DNA of 64,000 nt from an uncultured Kordia sp. (GTDB lineage: Bacteria; Bacteroidota; Bacteroidia; Flavobacteriales; Flavobacteriaceae): the NCBI RefSeq assembly GCF_947496985.1, contig NZ_CANMEZ010000013.1, forward strand, positions 62,001-126,000, read 5' to 3'. The notes below the pieces were generated by a model. That model had not been told where the DNA came from. It was given only the letters and a program-made list of their open reading frames with translations, and did not search any database. Position 1 is the stretch's first letter, and every line of letters starts with the position of its first letter. The position numbers and the translations under genes are program-made. Below, piece after piece: positions 1 through 7,921 of the stretch.

Positions 1-613
1 GTTCATCTGTATCTTCAGAAGTAAGTTCGATGATTCCTCCAGCAAAAGAAGTAACCAATCCACCAGCACGAACAAGAATCACTAAAGCATAAAATATATT
101 TTTATTAATTGGCGGATATCCTAAACCAGCCGGTAAATAGTGAATAACCTTTCCTATGTAACTCATCTTCAAAAGTCTCTTTGGCATTGCAGCCATCGCA
201 ATAATCAACCCAATAGCTCCAAGTGAGCAAACGGCTGGTTTTACATATTTTAAAGCTAGTTTTCCAATCTTTTTTATACTTGTAGTGTTTAGTGCTAACA
301 TTGCGATAACTAAAGCTAGTACTAAAATATGGAGTACAATTATTGGAATTAAAATCCACTTTATCGCTGCAGGAATCTCTATTTTTTTATGATACAATAG
401 TCCCATTGACCAAAATGTGCTAACTAACCCCAATATTGATATTGTTTTAGTAATTGTCCCTACAAAACCTAAATCAGTTTCAGTACTGTCGGCTACTTCT
501 TCGGCAGCGTAAAACAAAAGACCAAGTCCCGAAATTGCTAAACCACCAATAGTAAATATTCTATCAACATCATCAAGTGTGTTTTCTGCTGTATTATCTA
601 TTTCTTGTGTCAT
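1..613 (-). CDS. Multi-pass membrane protein, 3' end outside the window
   Basis: The ATG lies at 611-613 on the minus strand and 204 codons stay open to the window edge, so the C-terminus is missing. The translation begins MTQEIDNTAENTLDDVDRIF and shows about five hydrophobic segments of membrane-spanning length, with short polar links between them. I do not recognise the family. It starts 6 bp after the stop of the 902-residue protein upstream and is therefore the third gene of the operon whose first product resembles P-47. A membrane partner, anchor, immunity or export role is possible but is inference from position only. Confidence 0.75.
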   Translation of the reverse strand, partial: MTQEIDNTAENTLDDVDRIFTIGGLAISGLGLLFYAAEEVADSTETDLGFVGTITKTISILGLVSTFWSMGLLYHKKIEIPAAIKWILIPIIVLHILVLALVIAMLALNTTSIKKIGKLALKYVKPAVCSLGAIGLIIAMAAMPKRLLKMSYIGKVIHYLPAGLGYPPINKNIFYALVILVRAGGLVTSFAGGIIELTSEDTDE

Positions 614-619
614 GATTGT

Positions 620-3328
620 TTAGTTTAAGTTAAGTTGAAAAATAGTTTTACCTCTATTGATAAATTCTTCTTTGGTTTTTCCTTCGCCAAAAGGCGCTTT
701 TCCTTCACCAATTTTATAAAGAATCGTAGTTGGGATCGCCACAAATAAACACATCACATCTAAAAAAGTAAGTTCGTCGCTCTTTGTAACCGTTTTGTAT
801 AATGGTGTAATGATTGGAATTTCCCATTTTTTGTTCAATCCAACTTGAGCAATACTGATTAAAGTGTCAAGCGATACAAAAATTAAATCCATGAGTTGTT
901 TGACTAGGAATAGACTCAATCCTGCGAGTTTGTTTAATAATAATTTTAGAAAATCTAAAAAAGTCATTTTCCCTTGAATCATCTTCTTGAAGCCATCCAT
1001 AATGATGTCCATTTGTAGCTTGAAACCTTCTCCCGATTTTATCAAAATATCTTTTAACTGACTTGTAAATGATTGAAAAACACTAGTGAAGTCTGTTGGT
1101 ATTTGAGAACTAATAGGTTTTCCAGAACTATCATGTAAATAACTCTTTTTAGAATTTAACCAATTCGATTTCGGATCAGCATTGTTTTCTTTAGATGGTT
1201 GCGAAGGATCAATTTTATCCAATGAATCTGGAATATCAACCAATTCAGGTGAAAACTTTTCGATTTGTTTGTCAAGTGTGTCATCAACAAACTTGCGAAT
1301 GTTTTTTATTTCATCTTTTAAACAAATAATCGCTTCATTAGTAAAATCTTTAAAAGCATTTTTAGTTTCTACAATGGCATCCCAATCAAATAAAAATGCC
1401 AAAAATTCAAATAAATCCTTAAAGAATACCTTAATTGTGTCAAATATTTTCTGAATAAAACTTCCAATTTCACGAAGAGTTTTCACAATCCAATTAAAAA
1501 CTTGTTTGCCAATTTTAATGACGAATTTGATGCCATCTTTTACTTTTTCAATAACAAATTCTACAGCTTTTTTTGCGCTATCCCAAACAGAATGTAAAAA
1601 ATCACCTAAAGTTAAACCTTGATGAGAAAATGTTCTTGAAGCAGCTGCGCCACGTGCTTGAATAGTTGAGTTTATAGTTCCTATAGCAAATGAAGTACGT
1701 TTTAGTGGTGCATCATTTTCCATAGTTTTAGCTGTAGCTAACATGTCTTGAATTCCAGCAGCTACGCTATTTAAAATTTTAGAGTCTGTTCCTTTCGCAA
1801 CTAATAATTTACCATTTTGCTTTTGCGCATTAGCCAAGGCATCTCCAGAAGTAATTTTCTCTTCTAAGTCTTCTAATACTTGTTGTGCTAAATTGATAGC
1901 GACTGTTTTTTGAAGAAAGTCAGCATTTATAAAAATTCTACACGAAGCAATATCTTTTACTGGGCAGATCACGGTGAATTCTGCAGAAACAGTCAATGGA
2001 ATACTTACTTCATGATTAGGACCAATATGATAGCTTTCGCCATTTACATACACAAAAAGGTTGCTCTCAGCACTTAGTTGCACTTGTAAACCTTGAAAAG
2101 TTTTTGTGGCATTGCTGTGAAATTGAATATGTGCAGAATACGATTCAACTTCTTTTAAACTATCAATTCCTTTAATTGTTAATGTGTTTTTGTTCCACAA
2201 TGTTGTAGTAGCATCTTGCCAAAGTTGTGTAAGTTCGCTTCCGTGTTTTGTATTGATGGCGAATAATCGGTTTCGAATTCCTTTTCCTTTTACGCAACAA
2301 AATTGTTCAGCATCTTTAGCCATCACAATCGGATTCGTCCATTTATTTGTAATAAATTGTTGTGATTCTTGATCGAAAAACTGATTCGTTTGATAGTATA
2401 GCCCTTTTTCATTTAATGACCAAACAGTATGATTGTCTCCGTTTCGGGCAGCTCGTATTCTTTTAATTTCTTCAAAAGTTCCAGGCATTTTTATAACATC
2501 AACAGTATCTTCTTCAATACCAGAAATATATTGATGAATATTTTTTCCTGCACCATATACAATGTCATTGGCGTCATCAGATTCTACCAAGGCAAAACAG
2601 TTGATATTTCTTTCTTCATCAAAACGTGCTTTCGATGTTTTTCCATAGCGTTCATCCGGAAACGATTGAAAAACAAACGAGCGTTCTTTTCCAATATCGT
2701 ATAACATAAAAACACCGTCATTGTATTGAAAATTCCCGAGTTCAAATTGAATAACTTTCATTCCATTTTCAAAAAGAGTACATGGTTTTGGCGTTAATTC
2801 ATCCAAATCGGCAACATAGTATTTAGCATCTTCACCTTTTGTTATTGTACCAAAAACTACTTTTTCAGCTCCTATAGATACTTTATTAATGAGTTCAGAC
2901 TCATTAACAGCTTCCATAGAAGACCAAGAAATGCTTTTGTCAAGTGTAGTGAATTGTGTAGAATCGAGTGGGATTTCATCTGAAATCCATACTTTATTAT
3001 CTTCTACTTTTGCGAGTTGAAAATAATCTTCATCTGTATTATATTCGAGTTCAAAGGAAGTGACTTCTCCTTTTGAAAAGATTAATTGTTCCCATCCAGA
3101 AGCAGAACCTTCTGAACGTAAAATACCTTGTAATTGTTTGTCTTTAGTTAAACAAAAAATAAAAGGTTGTTCGGGCGCAACCATTAATGAGCGAATGGTG
3201 GTTCCAGCTTCAATCGCAGATTCTGGAAAATAATTTTGCATCAATTCGCTTTTGAAATCTACAGTGACCTTGTCATCTTTTGTGATTTGAAATTTTGGAT
3301 CTACTTTCATAAGGCTTTTATTTTTCAA
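620..3328 (-). CDS. 902-residue protein, beta-rich N-terminal half and hydrophobic helical C-terminal half
   Basis: No family is recognised with certainty. Residues 1-480 read as beta-rich sequence with repeated short strands (for example GWEQLIFSKGEVTSFELEY), suggesting a propeller or lectin-like platform. About residues 570-690 are amphipathic, lysine- and phenylalanine-rich helices, including the phrase LFDWDAIVETKNAF. Residues 786-830 and 845-870 are strongly hydrophobic helices. There is no signal peptide. The start overlaps the end of the upstream P-47-like gene by 11 bp, indicating translational coupling, and the membrane protein gene follows 6 bp downstream. A large cytosolic protein with buried hydrophobic helices is compatible with a membrane-inserting toxin or effector, but this is inference. 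Confidence 0.8.
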   Translation of the reverse strand: MKNKSLMKVDPKFQITKDDKVTVDFKSELMQNYFPESAIEAGTTIRSLMVAPEQPFIFCLTKDKQLQGILRSEGSASGWEQLIFSKGEVTSFELEYNTDEDYFQLAKVEDNKVWISDEIPLDSTQFTTLDKSISWSSMEAVNESELINKVSIGAEKVVFGTITKGEDAKYYVADLDELTPKPCTLFENGMKVIQFELGNFQYNDGVFMLYDIGKERSFVFQSFPDERYGKTSKARFDEERNINCFALVESDDANDIVYGAGKNIHQYISGIEEDTVDVIKMPGTFEEIKRIRAARNGDNHTVWSLNEKGLYYQTNQFFDQESQQFITNKWTNPIVMAKDAEQFCCVKGKGIRNRLFAINTKHGSELTQLWQDATTTLWNKNTLTIKGIDSLKEVESYSAHIQFHSNATKTFQGLQVQLSAESNLFVYVNGESYHIGPNHEVSIPLTVSAEFTVICPVKDIASCRIFINADFLQKTVAINLAQQVLEDLEEKITSGDALANAQKQNGKLLVAKGTDSKILNSVAAGIQDMLATAKTMENDAPLKRTSFAIGTINSTIQARGAAASRTFSHQGLTLGDFLHSVWDSAKKAVEFVIEKVKDGIKFVIKIGKQVFNWIVKTLREIGSFIQKIFDTIKVFFKDLFEFLAFLFDWDAIVETKNAFKDFTNEAIICLKDEIKNIRKFVDDTLDKQIEKFSPELVDIPDSLDKIDPSQPSKENNADPKSNWLNSKKSYLHDSSGKPISSQIPTDFTSVFQSFTSQLKDILIKSGEGFKLQMDIIMDGFKKMIQGKMTFLDFLKLLLNKLAGLSLFLVKQLMDLIFVSLDTLISIAQVGLNKKWEIPIITPLYKTVTKSDELTFLDVMCLFVAIPTTILYKIGEGKAPFGEGKTKEEFINRGKTIFQLNLN

Positions 3329-5030
3329 TTACAGGTGCATACGCAATATCATAGGCAACAATATCTTGTTTGGTTTCCATGCGTAAATTTTTAAAGGCGT
3401 ATACTTTTCCAAGTGGGAGAATTACTTTATTGGTTTGATTTAAAACATCAATATCATTAAGTTTCTTAATCAATGCACTGGAACCGCTTGCTCCTTGCTT
3501 TCCTAAATCAGTAGCAATTTGATTGACAATAGCAGCTACAACAAGGATTATCCATGAAATAAATACAGTAAGAATGCTGAGTAAATCATTCAAGAAACCA
3601 TGTCCAAATAAGTTTGGGTTTTGATCAAATGCTACGTTAGGTTCTATAAGATTGTGATCTAAATCGAAGCGTCCTGTTTTTCCTGTTTTTATCGTGAAAT
3701 CTAAATAGCCTGCAGAACCTTTCTTTTTAATTTTATCTTTTTTGTATTTTCCTTTTGTGGACAGTGTTTTTTCACCAACTTTTATAGACCAGGCATGTAC
3801 AACTACTTTTACATGGATCTCAATTTTATAGCGTAAAGAAATTCCTGATTTATTACTATTGTTTTTAACAGGTTCTCTGGTAATAGTAAATGTAGTGTCA
3901 ATTGTATCATCCTTTTTCTTTTGATGTCTTGTCAAAACCATGACGTTATTTTTAAATCCATGTTTTAGTTTGACACCATCTAAATTTGTAAATGTGGATT
4001 GTACATAATCATCTAAAGATTTTAAGTAAACATTAAAATGTTCCTGTTGTATGGTAAATACACCATCCGTAGCGCTGCTAACATCTTTTCCAAATTCAAT
4101 TAAGCTTTTTGGAAGAATTCCTGCGGTTGTTGTCTTTGGCGGTTTGGTGTCATTTAGCATCATTAAAAAGTTAAACGCACTAAATTTGCCTGGTTTTTTA
4201 TTTTTATTACTGTATGATGTAGAAAAACCTAATGATGTTGGTTGAAACATCGCTTTTTCGGAAGCTCTTATTTTTTTACGTTGAATTCCATATCCTAAAA
4301 CATATGGATTACTACTGTCAGAAACGGTGAGGTTGAAGTAATTTGCAATGGCAGTTTGAAACGCTTCACTACTTCCTTTGGGTAAGGTGCTTTTTGATTT
4401 GTCAAAATTTGAAATATTAGCATTTTCAAAATTTAAGAAAAGACTCTGAATGGTAAAATCGTTATCAGATAAACCACTTTCACGAATTATTTTTGCTGCA
4501 CTTTCTCCAGCATCTAAAACCATCTGTTCCTTGTTAACTTTTAATTGACCTATAGGAACTCTAAATGCATAGACTGAATTTTTTAGGTCAAATACGGTAA
4601 TTTCTTTTGTTTCTTCTTCTCTATAATAAAGTTTTCCTTTTTTAAAACCGATCTCTAGAAATAATTCTTTTGTATTGTCTTTTATGAAACTGATTTCAGG
4701 AGCAGCTAAAGTGGTGTCCCAGCCAAAAGTAAAATTCAAATTCTCTTCATCTCTACGTGTCATTAATTTGCCAAACTCAGACCATTTTTTGTCTTCTTTA
4801 GCTTTTCCAATCTTTTTTTGAATGGCAATCCAATCTTTTATTTTTTGTTTAAATCCTGCATCTTGTTCTGTAATGTGAAAATCTTTTCCATCGGCAGTTT
4901 TGCCTCCTAAAACGCCCCATTTTTTGTGAATAATGTTTCGTTTGTATAATTGTAAAAACTGATAATTGATGGTGTTTTGCGACAATGCTAATACCATGTC
5001 GTAACCGGCAAGTGTTTCCTTTCCTTTCAT
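3318..5030 (-). CDS. P-47/TULIP-like protein
   Basis: The N-terminus (AGYDMVLALSQNTINYQF) resembles the opening of clostridial P-47 and OrfX proteins, where an aromatic-Asp pair is followed by a hydrophobic strand and an Asn-containing helix. The middle holds alternating strands typical of tubular lipid-binding (TULIP) domains, such as APEISFIKDNTKELFLEIGF and FRVPIGQLKV. Near residues 480-503 there is one hydrophobic segment, unusual for soluble P-47. There is no signal peptide. In known clusters P-47 and OrfX genes accompany botulinum-like or insecticidal toxins; here the partners are an unrecognised 902-residue protein and a membrane protein. The family assignment rests on pattern memory and needs a profile search. 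Confidence 0.55.
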   Translation of the reverse strand: MKGKETLAGYDMVLALSQNTINYQFLQLYKRNIIHKKWGVLGGKTADGKDFHITEQDAGFKQKIKDWIAIQKKIGKAKEDKKWSEFGKLMTRRDEENLNFTFGWDTTLAAPEISFIKDNTKELFLEIGFKKGKLYYREEETKEITVFDLKNSVYAFRVPIGQLKVNKEQMVLDAGESAAKIIRESGLSDNDFTIQSLFLNFENANISNFDKSKSTLPKGSSEAFQTAIANYFNLTVSDSSNPYVLGYGIQRKKIRASEKAMFQPTSLGFSTSYSNKNKKPGKFSAFNFLMMLNDTKPPKTTTAGILPKSLIEFGKDVSSATDGVFTIQQEHFNVYLKSLDDYVQSTFTNLDGVKLKHGFKNNVMVLTRHQKKKDDTIDTTFTITREPVKNNSNKSGISLRYKIEIHVKVVVHAWSIKVGEKTLSTKGKYKKDKIKKKGSAGYLDFTIKTGKTGRFDLDHNLIEPNVAFDQNPNLFGHGFLNDLLSILTVFISWIILVVAAIVNQIATDLGKQGASGSSALIKKLNDIDVLNQTNKVILPLGKVYAFKNLRMETKQDIVAYDIAYAPVIEK

Positions 5031-5197
5031 ATGGTTATTAAAATGATTAATACTATTCTGTGTAAAACAAGTATGCTAACGATAGCAGGAGAGTAACTTG
5101 TTTTAAAATGACTCAATGCAATTTAAAGTGTAAGTCATAAATAACTCAGCGTATTAATACGTGATTTTAAAAACAATAAAGGAAAAAGTCTATATGA
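5031..5197 (-). promoter_or_regulatory. Leader/promoter region of the P-47-like operon
   Basis: This gap separates the operon from the serine hydrolase gene upstream on the same strand. It holds a perfect 12-bp palindrome (5150-5161) about 120 bp before the start codon and nested inverted repeats nearer the gene: AAAACAAGT and ACTTGTTTT arms around a GCTA/TAGC mini-hairpin (about 5062-5104). No clear TAnnTTTG box was found. Confidence 0.4.
5150..5161. promoter_or_regulatory. Palindrome CGTATTAATACG, candidate operator, copy 1
   Basis: A perfect 12-bp palindrome lies about 120 bp upstream of the P-47-like start codon. The same 12 bp, plus the following TG on the plus strand (14 bp in all), recurs at 57161-57174 upstream of the avidin-like gene, with similar AT-rich flanks (ATAAATA before, ATTTTTA-like after). 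I found no third exact copy in this window. Confidence 0.45.
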
Positions 5198-6295
5198 TTA
5201 ATTGATCAATGCATTTATCTTTTCCCAAAGCACATTGTCAAAATCAGAAAGTGCAAAATTATCATCTTCGGCAGCATTCCCCATGCGAATAATGACTAAA
5301 TCTTTACTTGGAACAATGTATATTTTTTGATCATTTTTGCCTAAAGCACAATACATGTCTTGCGGAGCATTCGGAATTAATTCGCCGCTAAATTCCACTT
5401 GTGTTTGTGGTAAGAGGTAAGAAGACTTTCCATTTAGCCACCATAAATATCCGTACGATGGATTTATATTTTGAGAAGTTGAAGTAGCTTCATTTAGAAA
5501 ACTTTCAGAAATAATTTGTGTATCATTCCAAGTTCCTTTTGCAGCTATAAGCAACCCAAAACGTGCCATACTTCGGGTTGTACTCCAATATACATTGGCA
5601 TTTCCTGTTTGAATCCAAGCACCAGTCATGCCAATTTTATCTTTTAATTTGGTGTTGAAATAATTATCCCAAGTTTGAGTGCTCGCGGAAGCAATTACAT
5701 CTTGCATTTTGACATAAACACCATGATATGCCCAACGTGTTCCAGCGTCAGCTATATATTGTAAGTCATTTGGTGTAACTCCATCGCCTAAACCATCATC
5801 CAAACCAGAAGTCATAGAAAGTAAGTTTTTACAGGTAATTAAATTTTCTTTTTCTAAGGTTGCGCTTGTCCAGCCAGTGCCAATATAATCTGAAACTTTA
5901 TCATCTAAGTTGATGAGGTTTTCTTCTTGTGCAATTCCAGCTATAGTTGTAGTCAAAGTTTTTCCTGCACTTGCCCAATACCAAGGTGACGTTTCTGTAT
6001 GGCCATTCATATAATTTTCTATCACAATTTTCCCTTTATGAAGTACGATAAAACTTTTTGTGTTTTTTTCTTCAAGATAATCTAACAACGTTTGCAATTG
6101 TGTTTCGTTCCAACCCAATTCAGAAATTGAACTGGTTTCCCATATATCTGAATTTGAAGGAGGAAAGTATGTAGAAGGCAATACAGGAGTTTCCAAAGGA
6201 GTTTCGTTTTGTGGAACTTCATCAGTAGCTTCTGAAGTGCAATTCACGGAAAACAATATAAATATGATAAAAAATAAAGAAAACAGTCGGTTCAT
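5198..6295 (-). CDS. Lipoprotein serine hydrolase, beta-lactamase (class C/PBP4*-like) family
   Basis: The N-terminus is a lipoprotein signal with the lipobox FSVNC (Cys19), so the protein is probably anchored in the envelope. The Ser-x-x-Lys catalytic motif is SAGK at residues 109-112 (context WYWASAGKTLT), followed by the family's helix and the usual region around MTSGLDD. The second motif normally Tyr-x-Asn appears as YHG near 190-192, a variation seen in esterase-like members. The 365-residue length suits the family. Likely activities are D-amino-acid peptidase, esterase or similar; the substrate cannot be told. It stands alone, 167 bp upstream of the P-47-like operon. Confidence 0.85.
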   Translation of the reverse strand: MNRLFSLFFIIFILFSVNCTSEATDEVPQNETPLETPVLPSTYFPPSNSDIWETSSISELGWNETQLQTLLDYLEEKNTKSFIVLHKGKIVIENYMNGHTETSPWYWASAGKTLTTTIAGIAQEENLINLDDKVSDYIGTGWTSATLEKENLITCKNLLSMTSGLDDGLGDGVTPNDLQYIADAGTRWAYHGVYVKMQDVIASASTQTWDNYFNTKLKDKIGMTGAWIQTGNANVYWSTTRSMARFGLLIAAKGTWNDTQIISESFLNEATSTSQNINPSYGYLWWLNGKSSYLLPQTQVEFSGELIPNAPQDMYCALGKNDQKIYIVPSKDLVIIRMGNAAEDDNFALSDFDNVLWEKINALIN

Positions 6296-6350
6296 TTTTG
6301 ATATTTGAATATTATGACTGTTAAATACACTAAAGGTTTAAATTAGATTG

Positions 6351-6358
6351 TATCTTTG
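6351..6358 (+). promoter_or_regulatory. -7 box of rimO (TATCTTTG)
   Basis: TATCTTTG fits the Bacteroidota -7 consensus TAnnTTTG. It lies 18 bp before the ATG at 6377, predicting a leader of about 15 nt. The apparent longer reading frame starting at a TTG inside this box is therefore not the real start. No convincing TTG was seen at the -33 position. Confidence 0.6.
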
Positions 6359-6376
6359 CCAACTGAATTTTTTGAT

Positions 6377-7678
6377 ATGAGAACAAAGACTTTAAAGAAA
6401 AATAAGATCAACGTAGTGACACTAGGATGTTCTAAAAATGTGTATGATTCTGAAGTTTTAATGGGGCAATTGAAAGCCAACGGGAAAGAAGTGGCGCATG
6501 AAGAAGAAGGAAATATTGTCGTAATTAACACATGTGGATTCATCAATAATGCAAAGGAAGAAAGTGTCAATACAATTTTAGATTTTGTTCAAAAGAAAGA
6601 AGATGGTGTTGTAGATAAAGTTTTTGTAACAGGTTGTTTAAGTGAACGCTATAAACCAGATTTAGAGTCTGAAATTCCAGATGTAGATCAATATTTTGGT
6701 ACGACACAATTACCTCAATTATTAAAAGCACTTGGTGCAGATTACAAGCATGAATTAATAGGAGAAAGAATTACAACGACGCCAAAAAACTATGCATATC
6801 TTAAAATAGCGGAAGGTTGTGATCGCCCATGTTCGTTTTGTGCGATTCCTTTAATGCGAGGAAAACACAAGTCGAAACCAATTGAAGAATTGGTGACTGA
6901 GACTGAAAAATTAGCCGCAAAAGGTGTGAAAGAATTAATTTTGATTGCACAAGATTTAACGTATTACGGATTGGATTTATACAAAAAACGTAATCTAGCA
7001 GAATTATTAAAAGAATTAGTGAAAGTAGAAGGAATTGAATGGATTCGTTTACACTATGCATTTCCAGCAGGTTTTCCAATGGATGTGTTAAATGTTATGA
7101 ATGAAGAGCCTAAAGTTTGTAACTACTTGGATATTCCACTACAACACATTGCAGATGATATCTTGAAATCTATGCGACGTGGAACAAATCAAGCAAAAAC
7201 CACAAAACTATTAAAGCAGTTCCGAGCGGCAGTTCCAGAAATGACAATCAGAACGACTTTAATTGTTGGATATCCAGGAGAAACAGAAGCACATTTTGAA
7301 ACCTTAAAAGAATGGGTTCGTGAAATGCGTTTTGAGCGTTTGGGATGTTTTACTTATTCTCATGAAGAAAACACACATGCTTTCAACTTAGAAGATGATG
7401 TGCCAGAAGAAGTAAAGCAAGATCGTGCAAACCAAATCATGGAAATTCAATCACAAATTTCTTGGGAATTGAATCAACAGAAAATAGGACAAACCTTCAA
7501 ATGTATTATTGATAGAAAGGAAGGAAACTATTTTGTAGGGCGTACTGAATTTGATTCTCCAGATGTAGATAACGAGGTATTAATTGATGCCGCAAAATTC
7601 TACGTAAAACAAGGTGAATTTGTAGATGTAAAAATCACAGAAGCAGCTGATTTTGATTTATACGCGGAACCAGTCTAA
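6377..7678 (+). CDS. rimO: Ribosomal protein uS12 methylthiotransferase RimO
   Basis: This radical-SAM enzyme adds a methylthio group to the conserved aspartate of ribosomal protein S12. The order is the usual one: N-terminal MTTase domain with cysteines in LGCSKN and NTCGF, the radical-SAM cluster motif CDRPCSFC near residue 150, and a C-terminal TRAM domain ending near the stop. The sequence KINVVTLGCSKNVYDSEVLM is typical of Bacteroidota RimO. I chose the ATG at 6377 (MRTKTLKKNK, 433 residues) because the in-frame TTG at 6356 falls within the promoter box. It is monocistronic by layout. Confidence 0.95.
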   Translation: MRTKTLKKNKINVVTLGCSKNVYDSEVLMGQLKANGKEVAHEEEGNIVVINTCGFINNAKEESVNTILDFVQKKEDGVVDKVFVTGCLSERYKPDLESEIPDVDQYFGTTQLPQLLKALGADYKHELIGERITTTPKNYAYLKIAEGCDRPCSFCAIPLMRGKHKSKPIEELVTETEKLAAKGVKELILIAQDLTYYGLDLYKKRNLAELLKELVKVEGIEWIRLHYAFPAGFPMDVLNVMNEEPKVCNYLDIPLQHIADDILKSMRRGTNQAKTTKLLKQFRAAVPEMTIRTTLIVGYPGETEAHFETLKEWVREMRFERLGCFTYSHEENTHAFNLEDDVPEEVKQDRANQIMEIQSQISWELNQQKIGQTFKCIIDRKEGNYFVGRTEFDSPDVDNEVLIDAAKFYVKQGEFVDVKITEAADFDLYAEPV

Positions 7679-7921
7679 TTAGATTTGAGATTTTAGCTTT
7701 GAGTTTTTTGAATTATAAATGTTGAATTTTAATTTAAAAACTGTTTAATACGTCATTGCGCGAGAAGTTCGCGATGAAGTAATCTGTCTTTATGCTAAAA
7801 TACTGCTTTTTTAAACCCAAAAACCATTGATTGTCAGTGAAAAACACTAACAGCTCAATCTAACAGTGAAGCAGTCCGTAAAATCCCTGTTTTATAGGAA
7901 TGAGTTTGTGAGGAAAGCAAG
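7679..7921. repeat. Intergenic region with degenerate dispersed-repeat text
   Basis: Between rimO and the convergent M14 gene lies non-coding sequence containing GTCATTGCGCGAGAAGTTCG and later AACAGTGAAGCAGTCCG. Such GTCATTGCGAG...GAAGCAATCTG phrases occur as dispersed intergenic repeats in flavobacterial genomes. A similar decayed text is at 23840-23985. I see no gene here and no clean terminator. Confidence 0.35.

Noticed and set aside
105-359. 84-residue minus-strand frame
   Set aside because: It overlaps the open membrane-protein frame (1-613) in another register; the latter has clear membrane spans and an operon position.
1182-1454. Antisense frames inside the 902-residue gene
   Set aside because: They are shadows of a codon-biased, clearly longer frame on the opposite strand.
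6343-6376. Longer N-terminus for RimO from the TTG at 6356
   Set aside because: The TTG is part of the promoter box TATCTTTG and homologues start at MRTKTLKK-like sequence.
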